Source: Liquidambar formosana
Lineage: Eukaryota; Streptophyta; Magnoliopsida; Saxifragales; Altingiaceae
Assembly (NCBI GenBank): GCA_039720395.1
Contig: JBBPBK010000110.1
Location: 92,551-156,550, forward strand
Direction of reading: 5' to 3'
Length of the DNA: 64,000 bases
The translations under genes were made by a program, and so were the position numbers. Shown here in pieces: positions 45,250 through 55,604 of the stretch; position 1 is the stretch's first letter; each line of letters opens with the position of its first letter. The notes under the pieces are model-generated. The model had not been told where the DNA came from. It did not search any database and worked only from the letters and a program-made list of their open reading frames with translations.

Positions 45250-45770
45250 CAAGGCTATCCCAAAATATGAGAAAGATACATCCTTCTCATATTCAAACCA
45301 TCAAGGTTATCATTCAAATATCAAGGTAAATCACATAACACGAGAAAGATCACGTCCTTCTCTTGCTCAAGTCAATCAAGGTAAACACATACCACAGGAA
45401 GCCATCAAGGCTATCTCAAAACATGAGAAAGATACATCCTTCTCATATTCAAACCATCAAGGTTATCATTCAATTGTTAAGGTAGTCACATAGTACGAGG
45501 AAGGTCACAACCTTCAATCAGGGTAAACACATACCATTGGGAAAGATCGCATCTTTCAAGTTATCAAGGTAAACATGTGACATGAGAAAGATTGCATCCT
45601 TCTCATATCAAACTCTCAAGGTGAACACATAGCATGAGAAAGATCGCGTCCTTCTCATAATCACACCATCAAGGTCAACATAAATCATGGGAAAGATTGC
45701 ATCTTTCAAGTCATCAAGGTAAGCATGTAATCATGAGAAAGATTTCATCTTTCTCTCACTAAGTCATCAA
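45250..45770. repeat. array of irregular hairpin modules (ATGAGAAAGAT...ATCCTTCTCAT)
   Basis: About nine modules spaced 50-80 bp. Each is an imperfect inverted repeat of AGAAAGAT and a CTTTCTC/CTTCTCAT partner, introduced by CATCAAGGT. Units vary in length and sequence. A RNA-level hairpin is possible. Confidence 0.65.
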
Positions 45771-46201
45771 GACAAAGGTAAGCTTCTACTTACCAACACA
45801 CAACAAGTTCACCAAATCATCTCACATGGAGGCTATTCATGCCTCAACTCAAACACCAACTCATATAGGAGACACAATTATCTCATGAAAGCAATCATTC
45901 ACATGCATATAGGGAAGGTATCTTTATCCCAAATGACAACAAATCATAGTGACATAGGAGGGAATTCATCCCTAACAATCAAAATCATATGCATAGAGAG
46001 GGTTGTTCAACCCTACTAGCATGCCATGCCCACACAAGGGCCACCAATGCAATCTCTTTCAAATCATTTCATGTCAAAAAATGTCAAGATATTCACTCAT
46101 TTTTCAACTCAAAACAAGCTTGAGATTTCATCTCAAAGAGGGTTCAAAAGCGCGAATAGGCGAGCAAAGGCCAAACGAGCGCAACAGAGCGAGCAAGGGA
46201 G

Positions 46202-46277
46202 GCTGACCACCTGGCTGTTGGTGGCTTGCCGCCCAAGCCCAGGCGGCTTGCCGCCCCATGCTGGGCGGTTACCCGAG
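46202..46277. promoter_or_regulatory. GC-rich palindrome upstream of the plant-mobile-domain gene
   Basis: A diverged copy of the LTR palindrome (GACCACCTGG...CCCAGGCGGCTTGCC...GGTTACCCGAG) about 300 bp upstream of the ATG at 46575. It is preceded by a GGCGAGCAAA-rich stretch also seen beside the LTR copies. Confidence 0.7.
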
Positions 46278-46574
46278 GCTGGTGCTGCCCAGTTTGAGGG
46301 TTTTTAAACCCTTGACTCCCCATTTGTGCATTCAAGCCTCTAAGCTCGAAAATAGAGAGCTTCTCTCTCTAGAAACTCATTCCATCTTCTCCAAACACTC
46401 ACAAACACATTCTCAATCGAAGTTTCCCTTGCAATTCAAGTTGTGTGCATGAAATAGCATCAAGAACAAGTCATTCAACAACAAAAACAAGCATCAATCA
46501 TCAAGTTGCAAGATCAAATTCATCATCTTTCTTATCAAACCCATTTTTCTCACATACAAGCTCAAACACCAACA

Positions 46575-49296
46575 ATGGCTTCTAGCAATGATTCCAACAT
46601 CAAGTATCCATATTATGTGATCAAGAATACATACAAGGCACCAATCTATGATGCATCCCAAGACAAGGTGTTGCTTGAACCTAAGAAGCATCTCTCCTAC
46701 CTCCATTCCCAACATGAGGTTAGTTCTTTCCAACTTAACATGTTTATCATGAAATTTTGATTTCTATTGGATAAAATGCATTCCCATGATCTTCTTTTGA
46801 TTGTTTCTATCATTGTTAAGCCAAGTTCATTGATTTGGCAAGGATTGAATGTGCAAAAAGCTTGTTTCCCAATGCTTGAGAAAAGATGCCCACCAAGTGT
46901 TTGATAAAATGCCAAAGAGACAAAAACATGTTCAATTCTTGAAAAATCGATTGGTTTGCATTGTAGAGCCAAGTCATATGGTCTTGGCAAGGATTTGATA
47001 TACAAAAATCTTTCATTTCAATGCTTGAAAACAAGTCACACACCAAGTGTTCGATAAAATGCCCGAAAGGCAAAAACATGTTCAATCCTTACAAAATCAA
47101 TGAATTTGAATACACAAAGTCATGGGCATTCATTTCTAATTCATTTCATGAATCAAAACCCATATTTTAAAACTTTTGGAAAACCATTTGAAATCAATTA
47201 CCAATGTATGCCCAATATCTCTATGTTTTCAATGCTAACTCAATACACAATCTTTTGACATAGCCCGACTTCCAAAGTCTCCGTACAAGGACATCAATAA
47301 AGGGGCTCATCTCATGGTGGAGATATATGGAACATGCCCAACCACGTGCTCGCAAGATAGTAAAGAAGGCGGGTTTTGGGCCTTTCCTAGATGCTCTATG
47401 GAACGAGCAATGGGATAGGCAAGCATTGTTTGCCTTGACAGAGCTATGGTGGGACACCACCAACACTTTCCATTTTAGCTTCGGGGAGATGACCATGACC
47501 CCTAAGGATTTTACCATGATAACTGAGTTGAGCTTGAAAGGCAAGCGCTTGGAATACTACGAGCAAGCCAACATGGATCAGAACTACATAGTAGCTCTAC
47601 TCGGGGTTGAAGCGGAATTAAGCCCAAAAGGTGTGCGCCGTACTTGGCTCTACAACACCTTTGCCACTGAAGAAGAGAGTGAGGGGACGGATCCCAAATA
47701 CATTGTGAGAGCTTTCTTGCTCTACATGATTTCATGCACCTTCTTTGCGGGCACCAATGACATGGCTCGACTTGAGTTGCTAGCTAGCATGGAAGATGTG
47801 AACAAAATTGGGAGATACAATTGGGGTGGAGCTGCTTTCGCAAACATGTATCGCTCCATGACTGACATGTCCCGAGGAGTTGCAAAGAACTTTGGGGGAC
47901 TTCCTTTCGTTTGGGAGGTAACAAAGAACATTCAATTCTCTATTATTTCCCGAAACTTAACACATACATGATTTCTTCTATTTTTTTCTTTTGATTTTCC
48001 ACAGATATGGTACTACGAGTACCTGAACATGTGTCGCCCAACTCTTGCTAGTGATGCCATGTCATGGCCCATCCTTCAGAATTATGCTCCATCTTGCTTG
48101 GCTACAAGAGCCTCCAATCGACACGATTATGCCCATGCAAGGGCATATCTTGCCAGCTTGACTGTTGATATGGTAGAATCTTTCTTTCTCCTTATCTTTA
48201 TCTTTCTTTTTTCATTTCTCATTTCAAACTCAACAGGTGGAATGGGATCCATGGAGGTTGTGGGAGCATAGGCTTCCCGAGAAGTACTCCTCTTGTTTGG
48301 AGTTGACAAGCAAAAGGGTCCTTTTTGAAGGCCCCACAGGTAGATGTTGGTATCTTGGGGAACGAGTCCTGAGACAAGTCCATGGAAATATGAATGCAGC
48401 TGTGACACCTTCTATGCCACCAGAGAACATGAGGCACACTAGCCACTCGGTGGGGGATGAACTAGAAGAAGCGTTGAGGGGTTGGGATGCTAAGGGATTC
48501 ACCTCCCCTCGCATAGAATACACTGCCTTTTGCCGACAATATCTAATGAATCCTAGGGTCACTGGTCTCCCACCTGAAGGGGTGAGCTCCCCACACTCTT
48601 AAACTCTTTTTAAGATTATAAGAAAGACTCCATTTGACAAGTATTTGAATTTCAGGGCCGACGGGCAAGGGGACACAGCTCCACAGTTGGATCTGCCATT
48701 GGGATGACTTACAATGACGAGGATGAGGACCTTGAAGGAAATCAACCTCCACCCCTCCCACAACTAAATTGGTATGTGAACTTGTGCAGTGGGACAAAAT
48801 TTGTGAAGACTGACATTACCCATCCACCATTCGATGAATATCCCAAGATCGATCCATATTATGAGAATGTGAGTTCTAAACTCTTATCTTCTTGAAATTG
48901 GATTCTTTCATTATTGTTAACCATGTTTATACTTTCCTAGGTTCCACGGGAGTATGCCCAGGAATGCATTGAACTCAATGAAGGATTGAGGAGGGATCTT
49001 GTGCGAATGAGTTTAGAGAACTCAGTTCTAGAAGCACGCCTGAATCCCCAAGTGAGTGATCATCTTATTAGCTTTCAACTAGGATTGGCACCATTACCCT
49101 CCTAACTCATTATCTTTGTTTGCAACAGGCATCATCATCTAATCCACCACAGGATATGCCCCCTCTAGAGCGCCTCGTTCAGGGCATGATGGAGCCGGGC
49201 CAAGTCGAAAGAGAAGGCCCACGGGAAATCATTGAGTTTCACTCACCTCTTGTTAGGAATGTTTGGAGTCTTTCTATCTATCTTGTTATGTATTAA
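46575..49296 (+). CDS. plant mobile domain (PMD) protein, seven-exon gene, antisense within the retroelement
   Basis: Exons 46575-46718, 47264-47917, 48005-48172, 48237-48581, 48656-48868, 48941-49051 and 49129-49296 join into one open frame of 600 residues. All introns have GT-AG ends and phase 0. Exons 1-3 carry the plant mobile domain: FGPFLDALWNEQWDRQAL, ALTELWWDTTNTFHF, then a RAFLLYMISCTFF segment and NWGGAAFANMYRSM. This matches the MAIN/MAIL and aminotransferase-like PMD family, including retroelement-borne members. Exon 4 contains a WDPWRLWEHRLPEKY segment. Exon 6 looks coiled-coil. Host MAIN/MAIL proteins act in the nucleus in transposon silencing and gene expression; the role here is unknown. 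It runs opposite to gag-pol, with a GC palindrome upstream and no clear TATA. Exon limits are predicted from splice sites and frame. Confidence 0.82.
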
Positions 49297-49489
49297 TTAG
49301 GAATTTCAATTCCCAACCTTGAACCTTTATTATGGATACTTGATGAATCTATGTTCGAACTTTATTGCAATGATATGATCTTGTATTGAGTGAAAAATGG
49401 GCTTAAATCAAGCACAAAAAAGTCAAAACATCACAAAAGGGCCAAACGAAGGCATAACAAGGCAAAAATGGGCGAAACAAGACGGCGGC

Positions 49490-49569
49490 CTCGGGTGACC
49501 ACCTGGGGCTGGGCGGCTAGCAGCCTGGGCCCAGGCGGCTAGCCACCCAGGCCTGGGTGGTCACCCGAG
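49490..49569. promoter_or_regulatory. GC-rich palindrome upstream of the DUF7745-like gene
   Basis: Eighty bases nearly identical to the LTR palindrome at 43985, about 90 bp upstream of a TATAAAA box and 144 bp upstream of the ATG. The flanking DNA is not otherwise obviously LTR-derived. Confidence 0.85.
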
Positions 49570-49656
49570 CCCGAAGCGGTGTTTCGCCTGATTTTAGGAA
49601 ACTTCCTATTTTGACGGGATTCCACCTTCCAAAACACGGATTTCCGAATTTTTTCC

Positions 49657-49663
49657 TATAAAA
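49657..49663 (+). promoter_or_regulatory. TATA box of the antisense DUF7745-like gene
   Basis: CCTATAAAAGC lies 56 bp before the ATG at 49713, a normal plant TATA spacing for a short leader. It points away from gag-pol, implying an independent antisense promoter. Confidence 0.55.
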
Positions 49664-49712
49664 GCACATCCAAGGGGTCTCAAACCCTACTAACATTCAT
49701 TGAGAGCAAGTT

Positions 49713-50999
49713 ATGGAAGCCCTAGACAAACTCTTGAGTGATTTTCTGAAGGTTATGAGTGCGGAGGCAAGGAAGGAGTTCAAGCGCTATTGCTTGGATC
49801 CGTTGTTTTCTTTGATGCATGTGAAGCTTGAAACCACTCTTCTTACTGCTGCTACATATTTTTGGAATCCCCAACTTCATGTATTCCGCTTCAACTATGA
49901 AGAACTATGCCCAACAATGGAAGAGTTCTACGCTTTGTATGGAGTTCCACCTGTAGGACCTTTCATCCTCCCTACTCCACGCTCAAGTTACTTGATTTCC
50001 TTCTCCAACTTCCTTGGGATTTCTCAACAAGAGGCCTCCATATTTGTGAAGGATCACATGGTGAACCTTATGGAAATAGCAACTTCTTTCTTGGCCCATG
50101 ACAGCAAAGGTACCTTGAATTTCGACCTTCCTACTCAACATGCTCTTGCTTTCTGTTTGATTGGTCGCTTCCTTATCTCCACGGGGACTCTCTATGTCCC
50201 TATTCAAATTTGTGAACTGATCCCTTTTCTTCTTGAACATAACAACCTGATTCCCATGGTGCTAGCTGAAACCCTCAATAGTTTAGACAAAGTTCATGAT
50301 AACCCCCAAGCCCCATTAGGAGGGAGCCCCATTCTACTGCAGATGTGGCTTCTTGAAAGGCTTAATTTCTTATCTCCTGCCACCATTAATCCATACAAAC
50401 CCCAACATCATTGTTGCCGTCGAGTTGAACTCCCTGGTTAATTTTCTTTGAGGGAATGGTTGGGCTACTTTCACACACTCTCATGGCGAAACATTAAGTG
50501 GTTTGTCTTTATATGGGGATGTAAGGAACAAATTCTTCTTCGAACTTCTGGGTGTGCTATGGTCAAACTCATAGGGTTGAGGTCAACTTCATTCTATTGG
50601 ACTTCAAGAATCCTTCGTCAACTGGGTGCCATGCAAACCATACCTACTTCTGTGGTATTTGATCATTCTGTCGAACTTGTGGGCCCCACAATGGTTAAGT
50701 GGGCCAAGACTAGATGGACTGACCAACTAAAACTGACTCGAGTTGAAAACACTGATGGGCCTTATGTCATGAGCCCTGAATACAAGACATGGTTGAAGAC
50801 TAGCTTGGGTGAAAGAGAAACCCTACGCAGGGAAAGGATTTATGACCTTATCAAGGACACAAAGCTTGGATTTTGCAGGGAAGACATTCTGGAAGCAGTG
50901 GAAGCAGCACATGCTCATGACTTGCGAAAGAAGCGAAGACTTGAAAGAAAGGAGCAGAAAGCAAACCAAGAGACTCTGAAGAAGAACAAAAAGACTTGA
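49713..50999 (+). pseudogene. DUF7745 / plant-mobile-domain-like gene with one in-frame stop
   Basis: A single reading frame of 428 codons from the ATG at 49713 to the TGA at 50997-50999, broken only by TAA at 50439-50441. Before the stop lie FSLMHVKLETTLLTAATYFWNPQLHVFRFNYEE (quoted here only as its position, residues about 30-62), TMEEFYALYGVPPVGP and a region naming a RFLISTG strand. After it lie LREWLGYFHTL and a basic C-terminus (RKKRRLERKEQKA). The layout resembles DUF7745-type proteins frequent in plant retroelements. It is convergent with pol, whose stop lies 332 bp away. The stop could be a real mutation, an unrecognised intron boundary or a consensus error. Confidence 0.65.
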
Positions 51000-51330
51000 A
51001 GACCTTAGAAATAGGATATCTATGGCATGTCAATAGTTCTTTTATCTAACACCAATAAATTGCTATGTCAATTAATTAGTTCTAAATGAATTGCCAATAA
51101 TAATTCAATTTTGAGATTTGTTGTTGTGGTGTTGTTTGGACCGCACCCAAGGTAACTTTATGGGCTGCCTACGTATCCCCATCCTTTTTTCATTTTTTCT
51201 TTTCTTTTCATTTTTTTCTTTTTTTTTTTTTTTTTTTTTTTTTTTCTAGGAATGGGGAATCAGGCCCTCGTAGTTCAAATGCCTTAACTTTTGCCTAGGC
51301 CGCCCTTATGGGTTTTCAACCTAGCAGGCC
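51000..51330. other. spacer between the convergent antisense gene and pol
   Basis: It contains a T-rich tract (about 51183-51246) and shared 3' UTR-like sequence. No gene is seen. Confidence 0.6.
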
Positions 51331-54300
51331 TTACACATAGTACTTCTTCAATTGATCCAAATTGGTAGGACGAGCGAACTCAATTCCATCAAAATCCATG
51401 AGGCGAACAGCCCCTGCTGGTAATATCTCTTTGATAACATACGGGCCACCCCAACTTGGCTTGAACTTCCCTCGTGGATCAAAAATTGGAGCTCTGATTT
51501 CTTTCAACACCAAATCCCCTGTCTTCAAACCTCGGTCTTTGACATGCTTGTTGAATGCTCTTGCAACCCTTCGCTGGTATCCCTGCACATGATACAAGGC
51601 CCTCAATCGCCTTTCATCGAGCAATGCCAGCTCATCATAACGGTTCTTAACCCAATCTGCTTCTGCTATCTGACTCTCCATAGCAACCCGTAATGACGGT
51701 ACCTCCAACTCAATAGGCAAAACAGCCTCCATCCCATACACCAAGGAATAAGGGGTAGCCCCTGTTGATGATCTCACAGATGTTCTATAGCCCCACAAGG
51801 CTAATGGTAACTTCTCATGCCAATCAGTGTAGGTGTCAGCTGTTTTCTGTAATATCTTCTTAACATTCTTGTTGGCGGCCTCCACTGCCCCATTAGTCTG
51901 TGGGCGATAAGGGGAGGATAGATGGTGCACTATATTGTATTTCTGCAAAAGTTCCTTGGTTTCTTTCTGAAAGTGCTGACCATTGTCTGAAATAATCTCA
52001 TGGGGTACCCCATACCTGTAGATAATGTTGAGCTGTATGAACTGTGCTACCTTCTTGGCATTCAGGGTCTTGAAGGGTGCTGCCTCTACCCACTTAGTGA
52101 AGTAATCAATAGCTACCAAGATGTACTCATGCCCATTGGAGGCTTTCGGCTTAATCTGCCCAATTATATCTATTCCCCACACTGCAAACGGCCAAGGTGA
52201 CGACATACTTGTCAAAGGCATGGAAGGTAAGTGTTGTCCATTAGCAAAGACCTGACATTTGTGACACTTCTTAACATGTGCATGGCAATCTCTCTCCATT
52301 GTAGACCAATAGTAACCCAACCTCATGATTTTCTTAGCTAGCATATAACCATTCATGTGCGGTGCTCCAACTCCTTCATGGATTTCACTAACAAGACGTT
52401 CGGCTTCTTCCTCATTGACACACAACAGATGGACCCCATCGTATGACCTTCGGTATAGCTTTCCTCCACACAAAACATAGTGACTCGCTAGCCTCCTCAG
52501 TGTTCTCCTATCAATACGAGATGCTCCTTCAGGATACTCCCTTTCCTCAATGAATTTCATGATGTCATAGTACCAAGGATGGCCATCTTTCAACTCTCCT
52601 TCTCGAATAGAACAGCAATACACAGGTTTTTCTCTACATTCTATCACCAACGGTTTTACATTCCCACCATCCGGGATTTCCACCATGGAAGCTAGAGTTG
52701 CCAAAGCATCGGCGAACTGATTCTTATTTCTTGACAAATAATTGAACTCTATTTCCACAAATTCTTTAGTCAAGGCTTCTAAGTATGCATGATATGGCAA
52801 CAGCTTCTCATCACGAGTCTTCCACTCTCCCTTTATCTGGCAGATAATCAGTGCTGAATCTCCGAAAACCTCTAACTCTTTGATCCCCAATTCTAGTGCA
52901 GCTTCCAACGTGAGGATGCAGGCTTCATACTCAGCAATGTTGTTGGTTGCTTCAAACCCTAGCTTAACTGCCAAGGGTATAAATGCTTCTTCAGGTGAAA
53001 CCAATAGAACTCCTATCCCATACCCTCTTTTATTTGCAGCTCCATCAAAGTATACCTTCCAGATCTTCTTTCCAATCTCCAGGACATCCTCATCGGGGAA
53101 TTGGTCATTAAATTGTTCCGATGACGCCACAGGGCAGCTAGCCAAGTAATCTGCAATGACACTTCCTTTTACTGACTTCTGTGTTACATACTTTATGTCG
53201 AATTCATTGAGAAGAATTGACCAACGAGCAGTTCTGTAGGACAAGACCGGCCTTTCTATCAGGTACTTCAGTGGGTCCATTCGGCTTATCAAGAAAACCT
53301 CATACGACATCATGTAGTGACGTAGTTTCTGAGTTGCCCATACCAAAGCCACACAAGCCTTCTCTATGGCGTTGTACTTCACCTCATAATCTGTCATCTT
53401 CTTGCTTAGATAGTAAATGGCATTCTCCTTTTTTGACCCCTCAAGGTACTGAGCTAGCATAGCTCCCGTCGCGGTTTCAGTGACCGTTAAGTATAACAAT
53501 AACGGCTCACCTTGTCGCGGAGGAACTAGAATTGGTGGATTACTCAAATACCTTTTGATAGTCTCAAAGGCTCCTTGACATTCTTCATTCCATACCTTCG
53601 GCACACCCTTCTTAAGCAACTTGAAAATCGGCTCACACACCATAGTCAAATTAGCAATGAACCTGCTTATGTACTGAATTCTCCCCAAGAACCCTCGAAT
53701 CTGCTTTTCTGTGCTAGGCGGCTCCATCTCCACAATGGCCTTGATTTTTCCCGGATCAACCTCAATTCCTCTCTGAGTAATCATGAATCCTAATAGCTTG
53801 CCTGCAGTGACACCAAAAGCGCATTTCTGAGGATTCAACCACAAGTTGTACTTCTTTGCTCGCTCCAGGAACCTTTCCAGTGCCCTGAAGTGTCCTTCTC
53901 GATCCACGGACTTCACGATCATGTCGTCCACATATACTTCCACCTCCTTATGGATCATGTCGTGCAGGAATGTTGTAGCAGCTCTCTGATAGGTAGCCCC
54001 GGCATTTCTCAAACCGAACGGCATCACTTTGTAACAATATGTTCCCCACTGTGTGATAAAGGCCGTTTTCTCCATATCTTGCGGCGCCATCTTTATCTGA
54101 TTGTATCCGGAAAACCCATCCATAAAAGAGAGGAGCGCATGTCCTACAGTGCTATCTACCAATACATCAATGTGGGGCAAAGGGAAATCATCCTTAGGGC
54201 TTGCTGCATTAAGATCTCGAAAATCCACACACATCCTCACTTTTCCATCCTTTTTAGGCACGGGAACTATATTGGATAACCACTCGGGATACTCCACAAC

Positions 54301-54759
54301 CTGTAGGAACCCCGCATCGAGTTGTTTGGTTACTTCCTCCTTTACCTTCAATGCCCACTCGGGTTTCAATCTTCTCAATTTTTGCTTTACCGGCTTTTTA
54401 AGGGGATTGGTGGGGATGAAGTGCTGCACAATGTCTGGATCTATGCCGGGCATGTCTTCATAAGACCATGCAAAGGCCGTTATGTTGGCCTTTAGGAGGG
54501 CTATCAGCTTTTCTTTTTCAAGTGGTGAAAGGGTTATCCCAATTTTAATTATCTTTGGCAATTCATTTGTCCCTAAATTGATTGATTCCAATTCATCCAT
54601 GTTAGGTTCGGTGACACCCCTTTTCCTTCGCTCGACGAGCTCCGGGGGGACGTCATTCCTAGGATCTATATCCATGCCATAAATATCCATAGAAGAGAGA
54701 AAGGAAACACTGCAAGCAAAATATATAAAAGAAACACACTTCATTAAAGGAACAAACAA
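51331..54759 (-). CDS. pol: Ty3/gypsy pol: reverse transcriptase, RNase H, second RNase H, integrase
   Basis: An intact 1142-residue frame. The reverse transcriptase spans about residues 130-330, with VRMCVDFRDLN, MPFGLRNAGATYQR and YVDD near 276. RNase H1 follows (about 410-540). A second archaeal-type RNase H starts at VYFDGAANKRGYG near 568. Integrase has an H/C zinc region (HEGVGAPH...CHKC, near 795-840) and catalytic D, D and E near 861 (WGIDIIG), 921 (SDNG) and 957 (NGAVEAANK). There is no chromodomain. Dual RNase H without chromodomain fits the Tat lineage. The true start is probably within the first 30 residues or the frame is joined to the protease part. It is uninterrupted, so the element is either recent or conserved here. 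Confidence 0.93.
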   Translation of the reverse strand: MFVPLMKCVSFIYFACSVSFLSSMDIYGMDIDPRNDVPPELVERRKRGVTEPNMDELESINLGTNELPKIIKIGITLSPLEKEKLIALLKANITAFAWSYEDMPGIDPDIVQHFIPTNPLKKPVKQKLRRLKPEWALKVKEEVTKQLDAGFLQVVEYPEWLSNIVPVPKKDGKVRMCVDFRDLNAASPKDDFPLPHIDVLVDSTVGHALLSFMDGFSGYNQIKMAPQDMEKTAFITQWGTYCYKVMPFGLRNAGATYQRAATTFLHDMIHKEVEVYVDDMIVKSVDREGHFRALERFLERAKKYNLWLNPQKCAFGVTAGKLLGFMITQRGIEVDPGKIKAIVEMEPPSTEKQIRGFLGRIQYISRFIANLTMVCEPIFKLLKKGVPKVWNEECQGAFETIKRYLSNPPILVPPRQGEPLLLYLTVTETATGAMLAQYLEGSKKENAIYYLSKKMTDYEVKYNAIEKACVALVWATQKLRHYMMSYEVFLISRMDPLKYLIERPVLSYRTARWSILLNEFDIKYVTQKSVKGSVIADYLASCPVASSEQFNDQFPDEDVLEIGKKIWKVYFDGAANKRGYGIGVLLVSPEEAFIPLAVKLGFEATNNIAEYEACILTLEAALELGIKELEVFGDSALIICQIKGEWKTRDEKLLPYHAYLEALTKEFVEIEFNYLSRNKNQFADALATLASMVEIPDGGNVKPLVIECREKPVYCCSIREGELKDGHPWYYDIMKFIEEREYPEGASRIDRRTLRRLASHYVLCGGKLYRRSYDGVHLLCVNEEEAERLVSEIHEGVGAPHMNGYMLAKKIMRLGYYWSTMERDCHAHVKKCHKCQVFANGQHLPSMPLTSMSSPWPFAVWGIDIIGQIKPKASNGHEYILVAIDYFTKWVEAAPFKTLNAKKVAQFIQLNIIYRYGVPHEIISDNGQHFQKETKELLQKYNIVHHLSSPYRPQTNGAVEAANKNVKKILQKTADTYTDWHEKLPLALWGYRTSVRSSTGATPYSLVYGMEAVLPIELEVPSLRVAMESQIAEADWVKNRYDELALLDERRLRALYHVQGYQRRVARAFNKHVKDRGLKTGDLVLKEIRAPIFDPRGKFKPSWGGPYVIKEILPAGAVRLMDFDGIEFARPTNLDQLKKYYV

Positions 54760-54883
54760 AAAGACACAAACTTGAAAAGGAAACCAAAATTTGGTGCCAC
54801 AACTATGAAACGACTCCTAACTCCACAAAGTGGGATAGGCGGACACACTTTATTGAAAGCAGGAAAGACTCTAACTAAGGAAC

Positions 54884-55594
54884 CTACAAGCTACTATCAG
54901 GCAGGTCATGATCTTCCTCTTCAAGGATCTCTGCAATGGCTCCATCTTCTAGGTACCAATTATGAAGCGGCATGGTTGCATGGTGAATTGACGAATCTTG
55001 GCAATCTTCTGTTGCTGACTCCCCCAAAGTAAGAACCATATCTTGGAACATGGTGACCATGGTTTCAGAATCCATGTGCTCCACCCAGTCTTCTTTCTTC
55101 TTTCCCACAGAATTGTACCAACTTGTCAAGCTCTGAGGATTCGGCCCATCTGTAAAGTACTTGTCACAAAAATCCTTATCTGCGAATGCTGGATCAGAAC
55201 TTGGGTAAAAAGTGCAATAGTGTGATGGCTCTTCCTCTTGTACACCTTCAAACCCTATGGTAAGGACCATGTCTTGGAACAAAGTGACCATGGTTTCAGA
55301 ATCCATGTGCTCCACCCAATCTTCTTCTTTCTTCTCCCAATAACTGTCATTGATGGCTTCATCATCCACGATTTCGGCGGTGATTGGATACCACTTGGTG
55401 AAGAAAATCTCAAATCCTGGGATTCTGATCTTGGTTGTTGGATTGAACATAGGCTCTGGGAACCCACAGTACAGGAAGTCATCCCCCTCCTTGATGAAAT
55501 AGCCATTCAGAGTCGGCCTGTATGGTGGAATCTTAAAGTCTGGCACCCTTCCTTCTGCTCTAGCTTTTCCCTTCTCCTTATTCCTCCTTGTCAT
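54884..55594 (-). CDS. uncharacterised Tat-element region between protease and reverse transcriptase
   Basis: An open frame of 236 residues starting MTRRNKEKGKARAEGR. It has a segment YCGFPEPMF...GFEIFF also recognisable in the outer element near 63340. A directly repeated module (EEDWVEHMDSETMVT...FQDMVLT) occurs twice about 88 residues apart, and the tail is acidic. No catalytic motif is recognised. It may be part of the gag-pol frame rather than an independent gene. Confidence 0.55.
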   Translation of the reverse strand: MTRRNKEKGKARAEGRVPDFKIPPYRPTLNGYFIKEGDDFLYCGFPEPMFNPTTKIRIPGFEIFFTKWYPITAEIVDDEAINDSYWEKKEEDWVEHMDSETMVTLFQDMVLTIGFEGVQEEEPSHYCTFYPSSDPAFADKDFCDKYFTDGPNPQSLTSWYNSVGKKKEDWVEHMDSETMVTMFQDMVLTLGESATEDCQDSSIHHATMPLHNWYLEDGAIAEILEEEDHDLPDSSL

Positions 55595-55604
55595 TTCTGC
55601 ATAG

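Larger units (their letters stand above)
44772..46200 (-). other. repeat-rich 3' UTR of the nested element
   Basis: Between the 3' LTR and the antisense gene. It holds a purine-rich tract (GAGGGGCTTC on the minus strand, just inside the LTR), an 80-bp tandem array, and about nine hairpin-like modules. Tat-lineage 3' UTRs are known to spawn satellite-like repeats. No coding frame is supported here. Confidence 0.6.

Noticed and set aside
48127..48602. Overlapping minus-strand frames opposite PMD exon 4
   Set aside because: The plus-strand exons fit together in one frame with matching splice phases and a known domain; the minus frames do not.
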